NCBI GenBank assembly: GCA_040255675.1
Contig: JBDZVM010000027.1
Span: 1-49,471, forward strand
Length of the DNA stretch: 49,471 bases
From: JBDZVM01 sp040255675
GTDB lineage: Bacteria; Actinomycetota; Actinomycetes; Acidothermales; Acidothermaceae
Direction of reading: 5' to 3'
Shown: positions 1 through 7,499 of the stretch, piece by piece
Layout of the letters: each line of letters starts with the position of its first letter
Numbering within the stretch: the first letter of the stretch is position 1
Notes under the pieces: model-generated
Told to the model about the DNA's origin: nothing
The model's database searches: none
Seen by the model: only the letters and a program-made list of their open reading frames with translations
Made by a program: the position numbers and the translations under genes

Positions 1-17
1 GCGCCATCGACGGCGAA

Positions 18-56
18 TCGGATAGCGCACGCTCTGAGCGAACGCGCGCTATCCGA
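18..56. repeat. Inverted repeat downstream of the SRPBCC gene
   Basis: A perfect 10-bp inverted repeat (CGGATAGCGC at 19-28, GCGCTATCCG at 46-55), extended by one T-A pair to 18-56, encloses a 17-base loop. It lies just past the 3' end of the minus-strand ArsR/SRPBCC pair, so it could help terminate that transcript. No T-tract follows on the minus strand, so an ordinary extragenic palindrome is equally possible. The remaining bases 1-106 hold no recognisable gene. Confidence 0.5.
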
Positions 57-106
57 AATCGCCGTACGGTCGGTATTCGGTCCTGACCAATATTCGCGAA
101 TTTCTG

Positions 107-580
107 TCAGCGGCTGGTTGCCGCGACCTTCGCGAATTCGGCGAGACTCCAGCCAGCGCCCACCGCGTCGCGCATCGCTTCCCAACCATCACCATGCCGG
201 TCGAGATTTCGGTGCGTCAGCACGACATGCGTGCGGTCTGGGCTGACAGAGGTGAACACGACGTCGACCTCGCTCGTCTTGGCAGGATCAGTTTCGATTT
301 GCCATTGCAGGTTGATGTCCCAGCTGAAGCACACCCGGTGCGGTGGCTCGTAGGCGAGAACTCGTCCCCAGCGGCATTCGCTGCCGTCGATGCCCCGGTC
401 GATGATGTGACCGCCAAGCCTCGGCTCGAACACCATTTCGGCCAATTCCGCCTCGATGATGTGGTGGTTGGGGTCCCACCAGGTGCCGATGCCCTCGGTG
501 AAAACCCGAAAAGCGCGCTCGATGGGCGCGTCGACATCGGTTTCGGTCGAGACCTCGGTGCTTTGCAATTCTGTGGTCAT
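107..580 (-). CDS. SRPBCC (AHSA1-like) family protein
   Basis: A 157-residue protein of the START/SRPBCC fold, in the branch related to the activator-of-Hsp90-ATPase (AHSA1) C-terminal domain. The N-terminal pattern of small acid-rich strand, then DAPIERAFRVFTEGIGTWW at about residues 17-35, is characteristic of these ligand-binding helix-grip proteins. So is the later GGHIIDRG...ECRWGRVLAYEPPHRV stretch. The family usually binds small hydrophobic ligands, and the ligand here is unknown. The ATG at 580 overlaps the stop of the upstream arsR gene (ATGA), so the two are translationally coupled. ArsR plus AHSA1-like pairs are very common in actinobacteria. Family assignment is firm; specific function is not. 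Confidence 0.88.
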   Translation of the reverse strand: MTTELQSTEVSTETDVDAPIERAFRVFTEGIGTWWDPNHHIIEAELAEMVFEPRLGGHIIDRGIDGSECRWGRVLAYEPPHRVCFSWDINLQWQIETDPAKTSEVDVVFTSVSPDRTHVVLTHRNLDRHGDGWEAMRDAVGAGWSLAEFAKVAATSR

Positions 581-894
581 TGTTCCTCCGTGTGCTGTTT
601 GCTTGCTGCGTCGCGAAAGGCGTCGAGTGATTGCCGCCAGAACTGCTCGAAGTAATGGCGGACGGCGGCAAGCCCTGCTTGATCGACCGTGTAGATCCGG
701 CGGGTGCCTTCGGCGCGGTCGGTGACGAGTCGTGCCTCCTTCAAGACCTTCAGATGTTGCGAGACCGCCGGCCGGCTGATCGGCAAGTCGCGTGCCAGTT
801 CGCCAACCGCGCTCGGCTCCTTCGCCAGGCGTTCGAAGATCGCTCGACGGGTCGGATCGGCGAGCGCGGCAAGTGCGTCCCCATGGTTCGTCAT
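577..894 (-). CDS. ArsR-family winged-helix transcriptional regulator
   Basis: A 105-residue ArsR/SmtB-type repressor. LAALADPTRRAIFERLAK (about residues 9-26) is the standard family opening, and the recognition helix lies in SRPAVSQHLKVLKEARLV (about 40-57), followed by the wing EGTRRIY. No cysteine or histidine metal-binding cluster is visible, so it is probably of the non-metal-sensing type often paired with SRPBCC proteins. It is the first gene of a two-gene operon with the SRPBCC gene, overlapping it by 4 bp. GTAAG/CTTAC half-sites directly upstream of its start suggest autoregulation. The start is chosen as the ATG immediately before MTNHGDALAALADP, although it has no strong Shine-Dalgarno. 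Confidence 0.9.
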   Translation of the reverse strand: MTNHGDALAALADPTRRAIFERLAKEPSAVGELARDLPISRPAVSQHLKVLKEARLVTDRAEGTRRIYTVDQAGLAAVRHYFEQFWRQSLDAFRDAASKQHTEEQ

Positions 895-896
895 GA

Positions 897-918
897 CTTA
901 CCGTAAGCTACTACTTAC
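897..918 (-). promoter_or_regulatory. Probable ArsR operator
   Basis: Three copies of a 5-mer half-site lie just upstream of the arsR start: CTTAC (897-901), GTAAG (903-907) and CTTAC (914-918). The first pair forms a palindrome with one central base and the second a palindrome with a 6-base spacer. The position, overlapping the likely promoter and ribosome-binding region, fits autorepression by the ArsR protein. Binding is inferred from position and symmetry only. Confidence 0.5.
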
Positions 919-1013
919 CAAGCCGGCCGTCAACAGGATAGCCCGAGCAACCCGGCAACCTTTTGCGGCGTCCGACCGGTGACGTCAGTAGGAACACAAC
1001 AACCTGGGGCGAC

Positions 1014-1544
1014 GTGTCCGACGAACCGACGGGTTTTCGCGATTACGTGCAGGCGCGACAGCGTGCCCTGCTGCGCACCGCCCGCATGCTTACCGGCAGC
1101 CAGCATCAAGCGGAGGATCTCGTGCAAGCGACGCTCGAACGCGTGTGGCCGCGTTGGGAGCGCATCGTGCGCGACGGCGACCCCGACCCGTACGTGCGTC
1201 GGGCGCTGGTGAACACCTACTCCAGTTGGTGGCAACGCAAGTGGAGAGGCGAGCAGCCGACGTCCGAGCTGCCGGAAAACCCCGTACCGGACGACGAATT
1301 CGCCCGCGCCGACCTCGCCGACGCCTTGCGGCGCGTGCTGCCGACGTTGCCGAAGAAACAGCGTGCCGTGCTCGTTCTGCGGTACTACGACGACCTGAGC
1401 GAGGCCGATACGGCCCGAATTCTGGGCTGTTCGGTCGGCACGGTGAAAAGCCAGACAGCGAAAGCCTTGGCGCGCTTGCGCTTGCGCGACGACCTACGAA
1501 GCACCGACCTACGAAGCACCGACCTACGAAAGGCCGAGACATGA
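1014..1544 (+). CDS. SigE-family ECF RNA polymerase sigma factor
   Basis: About 176 residues from the GTG at 1014, which gives the usual SigE-family opening (GFRDYVQARQRALLRTARML); an in-frame start at 963 is also open. Region 2 spans about residues 6-70, with AEDLVQATLERVWPRWERI and the WW-x-R-K-W-R end. Region 4 spans about 105-160 (LPKKQRAVLVLRYYDDLSE, then the HTH in ARILGCSVGTVKSQTAKALA). These sigma factors (SigE/SCO-type, sigma-70 family) direct polymerase to stress or envelope promoters under control of a cognate membrane protein, here the next gene, whose ATG overlaps its TGA (ATGA). The C-terminus carries a short in-frame repeat, LRSTDLRSTDLRKAET. Confidence 0.9.
   Translation: MSDEPTGFRDYVQARQRALLRTARMLTGSQHQAEDLVQATLERVWPRWERIVRDGDPDPYVRRALVNTYSSWWQRKWRGEQPTSELPENPVPDDEFARADLADALRRVLPTLPKKQRAVLVLRYYDDLSEADTARILGCSVGTVKSQTAKALARLRLRDDLRSTDLRSTDLRKAET
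1491..1530 (+). repeat. 15-bp in-frame tandem repeat at the sigma factor 3' end
   Basis: The unit GACCTACGAAGCACC occurs at 1491-1505 and 1506-1520, followed by its first 10 bases at 1521-1530. It adds exact 5-residue repeats (DLRST) to the sigma factor tail just before the stop. Because the unit is a multiple of three, copy-number change would leave the reading frame and the overlap with the next gene intact. Confidence 0.9.
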
Positions 1545-2239
1545 TTCCCAGCGACGAACGCATGCGCGAGGCGATGCATTCGCTCGAGCCGCGGGAAACC
1601 GATGTGCCCAATCTCTACGAGCGGGTGAGCCGGGGTGCGAAACGGCGCCGGCATTACCGTTCTGGCGCCACCGTGCTCGGCGCGGCCGCCGTGGTCGCGG
1701 TCGCGGCGCTCGTACCGGCGCTGGCGAACTCGTCAGGCTCGTCGAGCACGACCCAAACCGCAGCCGCACCGGGCGCCGATATCGACCCTGGCTTCATCGG
1801 GCAAGGCGGAAACGCGACACCACAAAAGACTCATGCCGTCGCGCCCAGCACTGGTCAGGCGGTGACACCCGGTCCGGCGGTCGTGCCTGCAAAGCCTATG
1901 AAACTGCCGTCTGACGGGAAGTGCCCGACGGTGGCGTCGGTCGCGCCTGGCACTGACGCCGAGGCGCAGGCGAGAGCTGCTGCGCTCGCAGCCGTGCCGG
2001 GCCGGTATGGCGAAGCGACAGCGGCGAAGGTTTCGGTGGCGGAGATTTACTCGGCCGCGAGTGGCAAGGGCTATGGCATCGTGGCCGATGTCATGTGCGG
2101 CAAGGCGCTCGGCGACAACAGTTACGTGGTCGAACTGAACTTCGGCGACACGAACAGCGCGTCGATGGGCAGCGGGCAGTTGTTCCTGGCCGACTTCGGT
2201 GCCGATTTGGGTTGGCAGGTGTGGTTTCAGTACCACTGA
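1541..2239 (+). CDS. Putative membrane-anchored partner (anti-sigma-like) of the SigE sigma factor
   Basis: A 232-residue protein starting at the ATG that overlaps the sigma factor stop. It has a charged N-terminal cytoplasmic stretch (about residues 1-42: DERMREAMHSLEPRETDVPNLYERVSRGAKRRRHYR), one transmembrane helix (about 43-67) and a Ser/Thr/Pro-rich linker. A C-terminal extracytoplasmic domain of about 100 residues contains two cysteines (in DGKCPT and DVMCGK) that could form a disulfide. No zinc-type HxxxCxxC motif is present, so it is not a classical ZAS anti-sigma factor. The position after a SigE-family gene, the topology and the coupling suggest a signal-sensing partner. That role is inferred; the domain itself is not one I can name. 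It ends 3 bp from the convergent aldolase gene. Confidence 0.7.
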   Translation: MIPSDERMREAMHSLEPRETDVPNLYERVSRGAKRRRHYRSGATVLGAAAVVAVAALVPALANSSGSSSTTQTAAAPGADIDPGFIGQGGNATPQKTHAVAPSTGQAVTPGPAVVPAKPMKLPSDGKCPTVASVAPGTDAEAQARAAALAAVPGRYGEATAAKVSVAEIYSAASGKGYGIVADVMCGKALGDNSYVVELNFGDTNSASMGSGQLFLADFGADLGWQVWFQYH

Positions 2240-2242
2240 TTC

Positions 2243-3310
2243 TCAGTCGGCGCGGGCCATCTCTTTCCGCACTGCCTCGGCGAAATCGTCGACGTCCGAC
2301 TCAGTGGTGTCGAACGCGCACATCCACCGAACCTCGCGGGTGTGCTCGCTCCACACGTAAAAGTGAAATTGCTCCTGCAGCCGGACGACGACCTCGCGCG
2401 GCAAGACCGCGAACACGCCGTTTGCCTGCACGGGCTGGGTGATGCGCACGCCGGGGATGTCGCGCACGGCCGCTGCCAACCGCGAAGCCATCGCGTTCGA
2501 ATGCTGCGCGCTGCGCAACCACAAGTCGCCGCTGAGCAAACATTCGAATTGCACGGCGACGAAACGCATCTTCGAAGCAAGTTGCATGGCGGCTTTGCGC
2601 AAGAACTTCAAGCCTCGGACGGCGGATTGGTTCAGCACGACGATCGCCTCGCCGCCCATGAGGCCGTTCTTCGTGCCGCCGAAGCTCAACACATCGACAC
2701 CTGCGTCAGTGGTGAAGGCGCGCAGCGGCAACCCGAGCGCGGCCGCCGCATTGGCGATGCGGGCGCCGTCGAGATGCACGACCATGCCGCGCTCGTGCGC
2801 GTGCGCCGTCAAGGCCGCGATTTCGTCGACGGTATAGACGGTTCCGAGTTCGGTGCTTTGCGTGATCGACACGACGCGTGGCTGCGCGTGGTGCTCGTCG
2901 TCCCAGCCCCACGCCTGGCGATCGACCAGAGCGGGCGTCAGCTTTCCGTCAGGAGTCGGCACGGTCAGCAGCTTCAAACCGCCAATCTTTTCGGGCGCGC
3001 CGCATTCGTCGGTGTTGATGTGCGCGGTCTCGGCGCAGATCACGGCGTCCCACCGCGAGGTCATCGATTGCAGCGAAACGACGTTCGCGCCAGTGCCGTT
3101 GAATACGAAGAAAACTTCGGCTTGCGTGCCGAAATGCGACCGAAAGACGTCATGGGCGGCGGCGGTATAAGGGTCGTCGCCGTAGCTGGTGACGTGGCCG
3201 CCGTTCGCGCGTGCCAGCGCTTCGATCACCTCCGGGTGCACGCCCGCGTAGTTGTCGCTGGCGAATCCGCGAGACGTCGGGTCGTGGTGCCGGCTCAGTT
3301 CGTCAGCCAC
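2243..3310 (-). CDS. Threonine aldolase-like PLP enzyme (beta-eliminating lyase family)
   Basis: A 355-residue fold-type I PLP enzyme of the low-specificity threonine aldolase/beta-eliminating lyase family, which typically cleaves L-threonine or allo-threonine to glycine and acetaldehyde. Diagnostic features are the FASDNYAGVHPEVIEAL opening, the NGTGANV segment (about residue 72), HLDGARIANA (about 180), and the PLP lysine Lys214 in SFGGTKNGLMGG. The GTG at 3310 is preceded by GGAG at good spacing and overlaps the end of the SDR gene by 16 bp, so it is the third member of a coupled operon with the DUF6421 and SDR genes. That context suggests the true substrate may be a different beta-hydroxy amino acid. 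Confidence 0.88.
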   Translation of the reverse strand: MADELSRHHDPTSRGFASDNYAGVHPEVIEALARANGGHVTSYGDDPYTAAAHDVFRSHFGTQAEVFFVFNGTGANVVSLQSMTSRWDAVICAETAHINTDECGAPEKIGGLKLLTVPTPDGKLTPALVDRQAWGWDDEHHAQPRVVSITQSTELGTVYTVDEIAALTAHAHERGMVVHLDGARIANAAAALGLPLRAFTTDAGVDVLSFGGTKNGLMGGEAIVVLNQSAVRGLKFLRKAAMQLASKMRFVAVQFECLLSGDLWLRSAQHSNAMASRLAAAVRDIPGVRITQPVQANGVFAVLPREVVVRLQEQFHFYVWSEHTREVRWMCAFDTTESDVDDFAEAVRKEMARAD

Positions 3311-4008
3311 ACCCGTTCTCCATTCACTTCGTCAGCGCGTCGACTCCACAATCCCACGATCTGCTCGGCCAGATCGGCGACGTCGGTGAATCCGCTGAAC
3401 GCTGCCTCGGGCTTGGCCTCGCGCATGCGAGGAGTCACCAAAGCCTTAACCACCAACACCGTCGCGGCCGCGGGCGAGCCGCGAAACGAGTCGGCGAGCG
3501 CGAGGGTCCATGCCTCGGCCGCCGCTTTGGCTGACGCGTAGGAGGCATTCTTGGCGGTCGGACGCGACGCCTCGGCAGCCGAGATGAGCACGAAGCGCCC
3601 GGCCGGCGAGGCGAGCAGCGCGTCGTGGAAGGCGCGAGAGACGTGCTGCACGGTGCGGATCAGCAAACCCTCGAGCAGATTCCAATCGGCGAGGTCGGCT
3701 TCGGTGATGCCCTTGCCGCCGCGCCAGCCCCCGACAAGATGCACGACACCGTCGACGCGGCCGAACTTCGACCGCACGTCGTCGGCCCATGCCTTGGTCG
3801 CCGCCTCGTCGAGCAAGTCGACCACGTAGCCGTGCGCTGATCCGCCGCCGGCCGCGACCTCCGCTGCGATCGCGTCGAGCCGCTCCCTCGAGGGGTCGGC
3901 CATGGCGACCGTCGCTCCTGCCTCGGCCAGTCGTCGGACCGCAACTTCACCCGCGCCGCCACCTGCGCCGGCGACCACCACAACGGCGTCCTGCAAAACG
4001 CTGTTCAA
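3295..4008 (-). CDS. Short-chain dehydrogenase/reductase (SDR)
   Basis: A 237-residue classical SDR, predicted to be an NAD(P)-dependent oxidoreductase. The glycine-rich cofactor motif lies near the N-terminus (VVVVAGAGGGAGEVAV), the conserved Ser in FVLISAAEAS, and the catalytic Tyr-x3-Lys in ASYASAKAAAEAW. The start is assigned to TTG at 4008 because it overlaps the upstream gene's stop (TTGA) and has AGGA about 8 bases before it. Longer upstream extensions would read through the upstream gene and lack SDR similarity. It overlaps the aldolase gene by 16 bp at the other end. The substrate is unknown, but translational coupling on both sides argues for one pathway with its neighbours. Confidence 0.87.
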   Translation of the reverse strand: MNSVLQDAVVVVAGAGGGAGEVAVRRLAEAGATVAMADPSRERLDAIAAEVAAGGGSAHGYVVDLLDEAATKAWADDVRSKFGRVDGVVHLVGGWRGGKGITEADLADWNLLEGLLIRTVQHVSRAFHDALLASPAGRFVLISAAEASRPTAKNASYASAKAAAEAWTLALADSFRGSPAAATVLVVKALVTPRMREAKPEAAFSGFTDVADLAEQIVGLWSRRADEVNGERVWLTN

Positions 4009-6116
4009 CCGCGGATTCCTTTCGTCGAGGCGATCACATCGCCGAGCTTGCGCCGCAACGCATCGAAGAACACGTTGAGCGGAAACTCGTCGGGTAGTAC
4101 GAGGTCGACCAATTCTTTCGGAGCGCCTTCGAGCGGTAACGCGGAGGGTCCCTGCTCCCACACCGACGCCGGGTGTGGGGTGACGTAGCGCGACACGAGT
4201 TGGTGGGCCGCAATCCAATGCCCGACCCGTGAGCGATCGATGCCGTCTCGATAGAACTCCTCCACTTCGTCACTCAAAGCGACGACGGCGCCGGCCAGCT
4301 CGGTCCAGTCGATCGACAGCGTGTTGTCTGTCCAGTGCACGACACCGTTCTTGTGCAGGTAGGCGAAGAGCAGTTGCCCGCCGAGCCCGTCGTAGTTGCG
4401 CACGCGCTCACCAGTGATCGGGAACCGCAGCATGCGGTCGAAGAGCATCGCGTATTGCACGTATTCCCCGTACGGTGTCACGCCCTCCCGTTGCAACAAC
4501 ACAGCCTGTCGAAACGCGTTCAGGTCGCAACGCAGCTCTTCGAGCGCGTACATCCAGTACGGCATGCGCTGTTTGATCATGAAAGGGTCGAACGGCAGAT
4601 CCCCGTGGCTGTGCGTGCGGTCGTGAATCAAATCCCACAACACAAAGGTGTTTTGGGCCAGCGTCTGGTTGTCGAGCAACCGCGCCGCCGCGGGAGGCAA
4701 CGAGAGTTTCAACACGGACGACGCGGCGGCAATGACCCGGCGAAACCGGGCGGCTTCGCGATCGCAGAAGATGGCGCCCCAGGTGTACTTCGGCACCTCT
4801 CGCACCGCGACCGTTTCAGGAAAGAGCACGGCCGAATTCGTGTCGTAGCCCGCGGTGAAGTCGACGAACGAAATCGGCACGAACATCGAGTTGTCGAAGC
4901 GTGATGCCTCGAGCCGCGCTAACCACCCCGGCCACACCACTTTGACGACGACGGCCTCGAGGCTTCGGTTCGGGTTGCCGTTTTGGGTGTACATCGGGAA
5001 GACGACCAGGTGCTCGAGGCCGTCGGCGCGTTGCCGCTCCGGATGAAAAGCGAGCAGCGAGTCGAGAAAGTCGGGAACCGCGAAACCGCCGTCTTTCCAG
5101 CGCTTCAAGTCGACGACCAAAGCGTCGAGGTAGGCGGCATCGTGCGCGAAACGCGACCGCAACGCGGAAATTGCGGCGACGCACCGGTCGACGCACGCCG
5201 CCGCGACCGCCAGCGCCCGCTCGCCGTGGGTCTCGACGTCGACCGCGCCGTCCTTTCGCTGCAGTTCGCGAAACTCGGTGACCGCGTCCTTCAAGTCGCG
5301 CCAGGCGGGTGGCAGGTCAGCCGCTGCCGCCACTGTTTCATGAGGCGGCGTCGAACCGGCCCACGTCACGACGTTCGTCCACAGCGTCACGTGGTCGTCG
5401 TCCGCGATCGAGTCGTCGCCGAACAGGTCGGAATCGGCGAACACCACGACCCGGCCACGGTCTGCGCGGACGGCGACGGCAAGCGGCGCGCCGGCGGGGT
5501 CGGCGTCCGGTGATGTCGTCGCGAGCATTGCGGCGTCGGGATCGCTCACGTCGAGCGCCCCCGCGCGATAAAACGATGCCGCGCCGACCCCGGCCAGCAG
5601 GTCGACTGGGCCGCGCCCACAAGCAAGTTCGGCGCGCACCCAGGTCGCGACGCCCTGCCGGTTTCGAACCGTGTCTTGCACCGTCACGTTGAGCGGGCGC
5701 ACCCCGAATCGCGCGAGCAAATCCGCGAGATTGTTGCCGTACTTGTCTTGCTCGCTTTCGGTGAGGACGACGAGACCTCCGCCGCCGCGAACGAACGCCT
5801 CGATCGCGTCGAGTTCGTCCGCGGAAAGCTTCGGTGAGCCGATTCCGGTGACCCGCTCCCAGGTGCCGTCGGAGGGGTGGGCGAGCACGAGGACGTCGTA
5901 TCTGGCGAGGGTCGTGGCGCTCAGGTGCCCGTCGACGTGCGAGTCGATCGCCATGCCGTGTTCGCGCAGCGCGGACGCCGCTCGCAGGTACCCGGCGTCG
6001 CGCGGATTTCGCGGGTTCATCGCGCGGACGGCGTCGGGCCTGATGCTCCACGCCTCGTTGTGCGACTCGTCGAACAGCACCGAAGCGAAGGGGCTCTTCT
6101 CGAGGGTGGTGTTCAC
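4005..6116 (-). CDS. DUF6421-type protein with N-terminal amidotransferase-like domain
   Basis: About 703 residues from GTG 6116 (GTG 6119 is an equal alternative; GGGAG lies 5-8 bases upstream). Residues about 1-240 resemble a class-I glutamine-amidotransferase/ThuA-like Rossmann fold: LFDESHNEAW, YDVLVLAHPSD, then LDAIEAFVRGGGGLVVLTESE. The catalytic Cys-His-Glu triad is not evident. The C-terminal part of about 430 residues matches my recollection of the uncharacterised DUF6421 family. It contains a possible metal site, HDRTHSHGD near residue 500 followed by ALEELRCDL. It is the first gene of an operon with the SDR and aldolase genes (TTGA overlap). The function is unknown. The family name rests on recall and should be checked by a profile search. 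Confidence 0.65.
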   Translation of the reverse strand: MNTTLEKSPFASVLFDESHNEAWSIRPDAVRAMNPRNPRDAGYLRAASALREHGMAIDSHVDGHLSATTLARYDVLVLAHPSDGTWERVTGIGSPKLSADELDAIEAFVRGGGGLVVLTESEQDKYGNNLADLLARFGVRPLNVTVQDTVRNRQGVATWVRAELACGRGPVDLLAGVGAASFYRAGALDVSDPDAAMLATTSPDADPAGAPLAVAVRADRGRVVVFADSDLFGDDSIADDDHVTLWTNVVTWAGSTPPHETVAAAADLPPAWRDLKDAVTEFRELQRKDGAVDVETHGERALAVAAACVDRCVAAISALRSRFAHDAAYLDALVVDLKRWKDGGFAVPDFLDSLLAFHPERQRADGLEHLVVFPMYTQNGNPNRSLEAVVVKVVWPGWLARLEASRFDNSMFVPISFVDFTAGYDTNSAVLFPETVAVREVPKYTWGAIFCDREAARFRRVIAAASSVLKLSLPPAAARLLDNQTLAQNTFVLWDLIHDRTHSHGDLPFDPFMIKQRMPYWMYALEELRCDLNAFRQAVLLQREGVTPYGEYVQYAMLFDRMLRFPITGERVRNYDGLGGQLLFAYLHKNGVVHWTDNTLSIDWTELAGAVVALSDEVEEFYRDGIDRSRVGHWIAAHQLVSRYVTPHPASVWEQGPSALPLEGAPKELVDLVLPDEFPLNVFFDALRRKLGDVIASTKGIRG

Positions 6117-6273
6117 CACACACGCTCCCGTCTTCGCCGATTGTTCAGGGGTCTCCCGAATACCGGCTTGGTTGGCACCACGGCCGGGGGTATGGCCGCT
6201 GTTTTGATCCTGGCACCCGCGCACGCCGCCCGCGAGCCGACCCGGCGTCGGTGTAGCGGTTACCCTGGCAAGG

Positions 6274-7497
6274 ATGCCCACAGATCCGAGCACGTGCCTT
6301 CCGCGAGATCGCGCTTATCTCGATCACGCGGCTACGACGCCGATGCTGCCCGAGGCGGCCGACGCGATGTGCCGCCATCTCGTGATCGCGGGCAACGCGT
6401 CGTCGCTGCACGCGACCGGCCGGTCGGCCAGGCGCACGGTGGAGGAGTCGCGGGAAACGATCGCGCAGGCACTTGGCGCGCGGCCCAGCGAAGTCATCTT
6501 CACGTCCGGTGGCACCGAGGCCGACAACCTCGCGGTCAAAGGCATGTTTTGGTCGCGGCGCGCGCAAGACTCGCGACGCACCCGCATTCTGGCGAGCGCG
6601 ATCGAGCATCACGCGGTGCTCGACTGCGTCGAGTGGCTCGCGACTCACCAGGGTGCCCAGCCGGTCTGGCTCGACGTCGACGACGAAGGCCGCGTGCACC
6701 CCGAGACGGTCAGGGCCGCGATCGACGAAGACCCCGACTCTGTGGCGCTCGTCTCGGTGATGTGGGCGAACAACGAGGTTGGCACGGTGCAGCCGGTCGC
6801 CGAGATCGCCCGAATCGCTCACGAGTACGGCATCCCGGTCCACTCCGACGCCGTCCAAGCCGTCGGGCAGGTGCCGGTCGACTTCACGGCCAGTGGCCTC
6901 GATGCGCTGAGCTTCACCGGGCACAAGATCGGCGGCCCGTTGGGCGTAGGTGTGTTGATCGCCGGTCGGGCCCTGAATCTCACCCCCGTCCTGCACGGCG
7001 GCGGCCAAGAACGCGACGTCCGCTCGGGCACGCTCGACACCCCGGCGATCGTCGGCCTTGCCGCCGCGGTGAGCATCGCGACGGCCGCCCAACCTGAACT
7101 GGCCGCCGATCTCGCGTTGCTGCGCGACGACCTCGTCGAGCGGGTGAGCGCCGCCGTCCCCGAGGCAATCTTGAACGGCGATCGCGCCCTGTCGCTCGAC
7201 TCTCGGTTGCCGGGCAACGCGCATTTCTCGTTCCCCGGCTGCGAGGGCGACGCGCTGCTGATGCTGCTCGACGCCCGCGGCGTCGAATGCTCCACCGGCT
7301 CCGCGTGCACCGCAGGCGTTGCCCGGCCGAGCCACGTGCTGCTCGCGATGGGCGCGAGCGAAGAACTCGCCCGGGCCACCTTGCGCTTCTCACTCGGCCA
7401 CACGTCGTCGAAGTCGGACGTCGACGCGCTGCTCGCCGTCCTGCCGCCCGCTGTCGAGCGGGCGCGCCGTGCTGGCCAGGTATCGGCGAGGCGATAG
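6274..7497 (+). CDS. Cysteine desulfurase (NifS/IscS-like)
   Basis: A 407-residue PLP enzyme that removes sulfur from L-cysteine and passes it on as a persulfide. The opening RAYLDHAATTPMLPEA, EVIFTSGGTEADNLA, the Schiff-base Lys218 in SFTGHKIGGPLG, and the catalytic Cys345 in STGSACTAG are all present. Only three codon-free bases separate it from mnmA, the tRNA 2-thiouridylase. Its likely main role is therefore to supply sulfur for tRNA wobble uridine thiolation, although it may also serve Fe-S cluster assembly. The start ATG at 6274 follows an AAGG-containing stretch and gives the normal family N-terminus. Confidence 0.95.
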   Translation: MPTDPSTCLPRDRAYLDHAATTPMLPEAADAMCRHLVIAGNASSLHATGRSARRTVEESRETIAQALGARPSEVIFTSGGTEADNLAVKGMFWSRRAQDSRRTRILASAIEHHAVLDCVEWLATHQGAQPVWLDVDDEGRVHPETVRAAIDEDPDSVALVSVMWANNEVGTVQPVAEIARIAHEYGIPVHSDAVQAVGQVPVDFTASGLDALSFTGHKIGGPLGVGVLIAGRALNLTPVLHGGGQERDVRSGTLDTPAIVGLAAAVSIATAAQPELAADLALLRDDLVERVSAAVPEAILNGDRALSLDSRLPGNAHFSFPGCEGDALLMLLDARGVECSTGSACTAGVARPSHVLLAMGASEELARATLRFSLGHTSSKSDVDALLAVLPPAVERARRAGQVSARR

Positions 7498-7499
7498 TC

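Noticed and set aside
2342..3541. Long plus-strand open frame of about 399 codons opposite the aldolase and SDR genes
   Set aside because: It is a shadow of high-GC coding DNA: arginine- and histidine-rich with no recognisable domain, and the opposite strand has clear enzymes.
6145..7335. Minus-strand open frame of about 396 codons opposite the cysteine desulfurase
   Set aside because: Shadow of the desulfurase gene; residues are random in appearance and it would overlap the start of the DUF6421-type gene.
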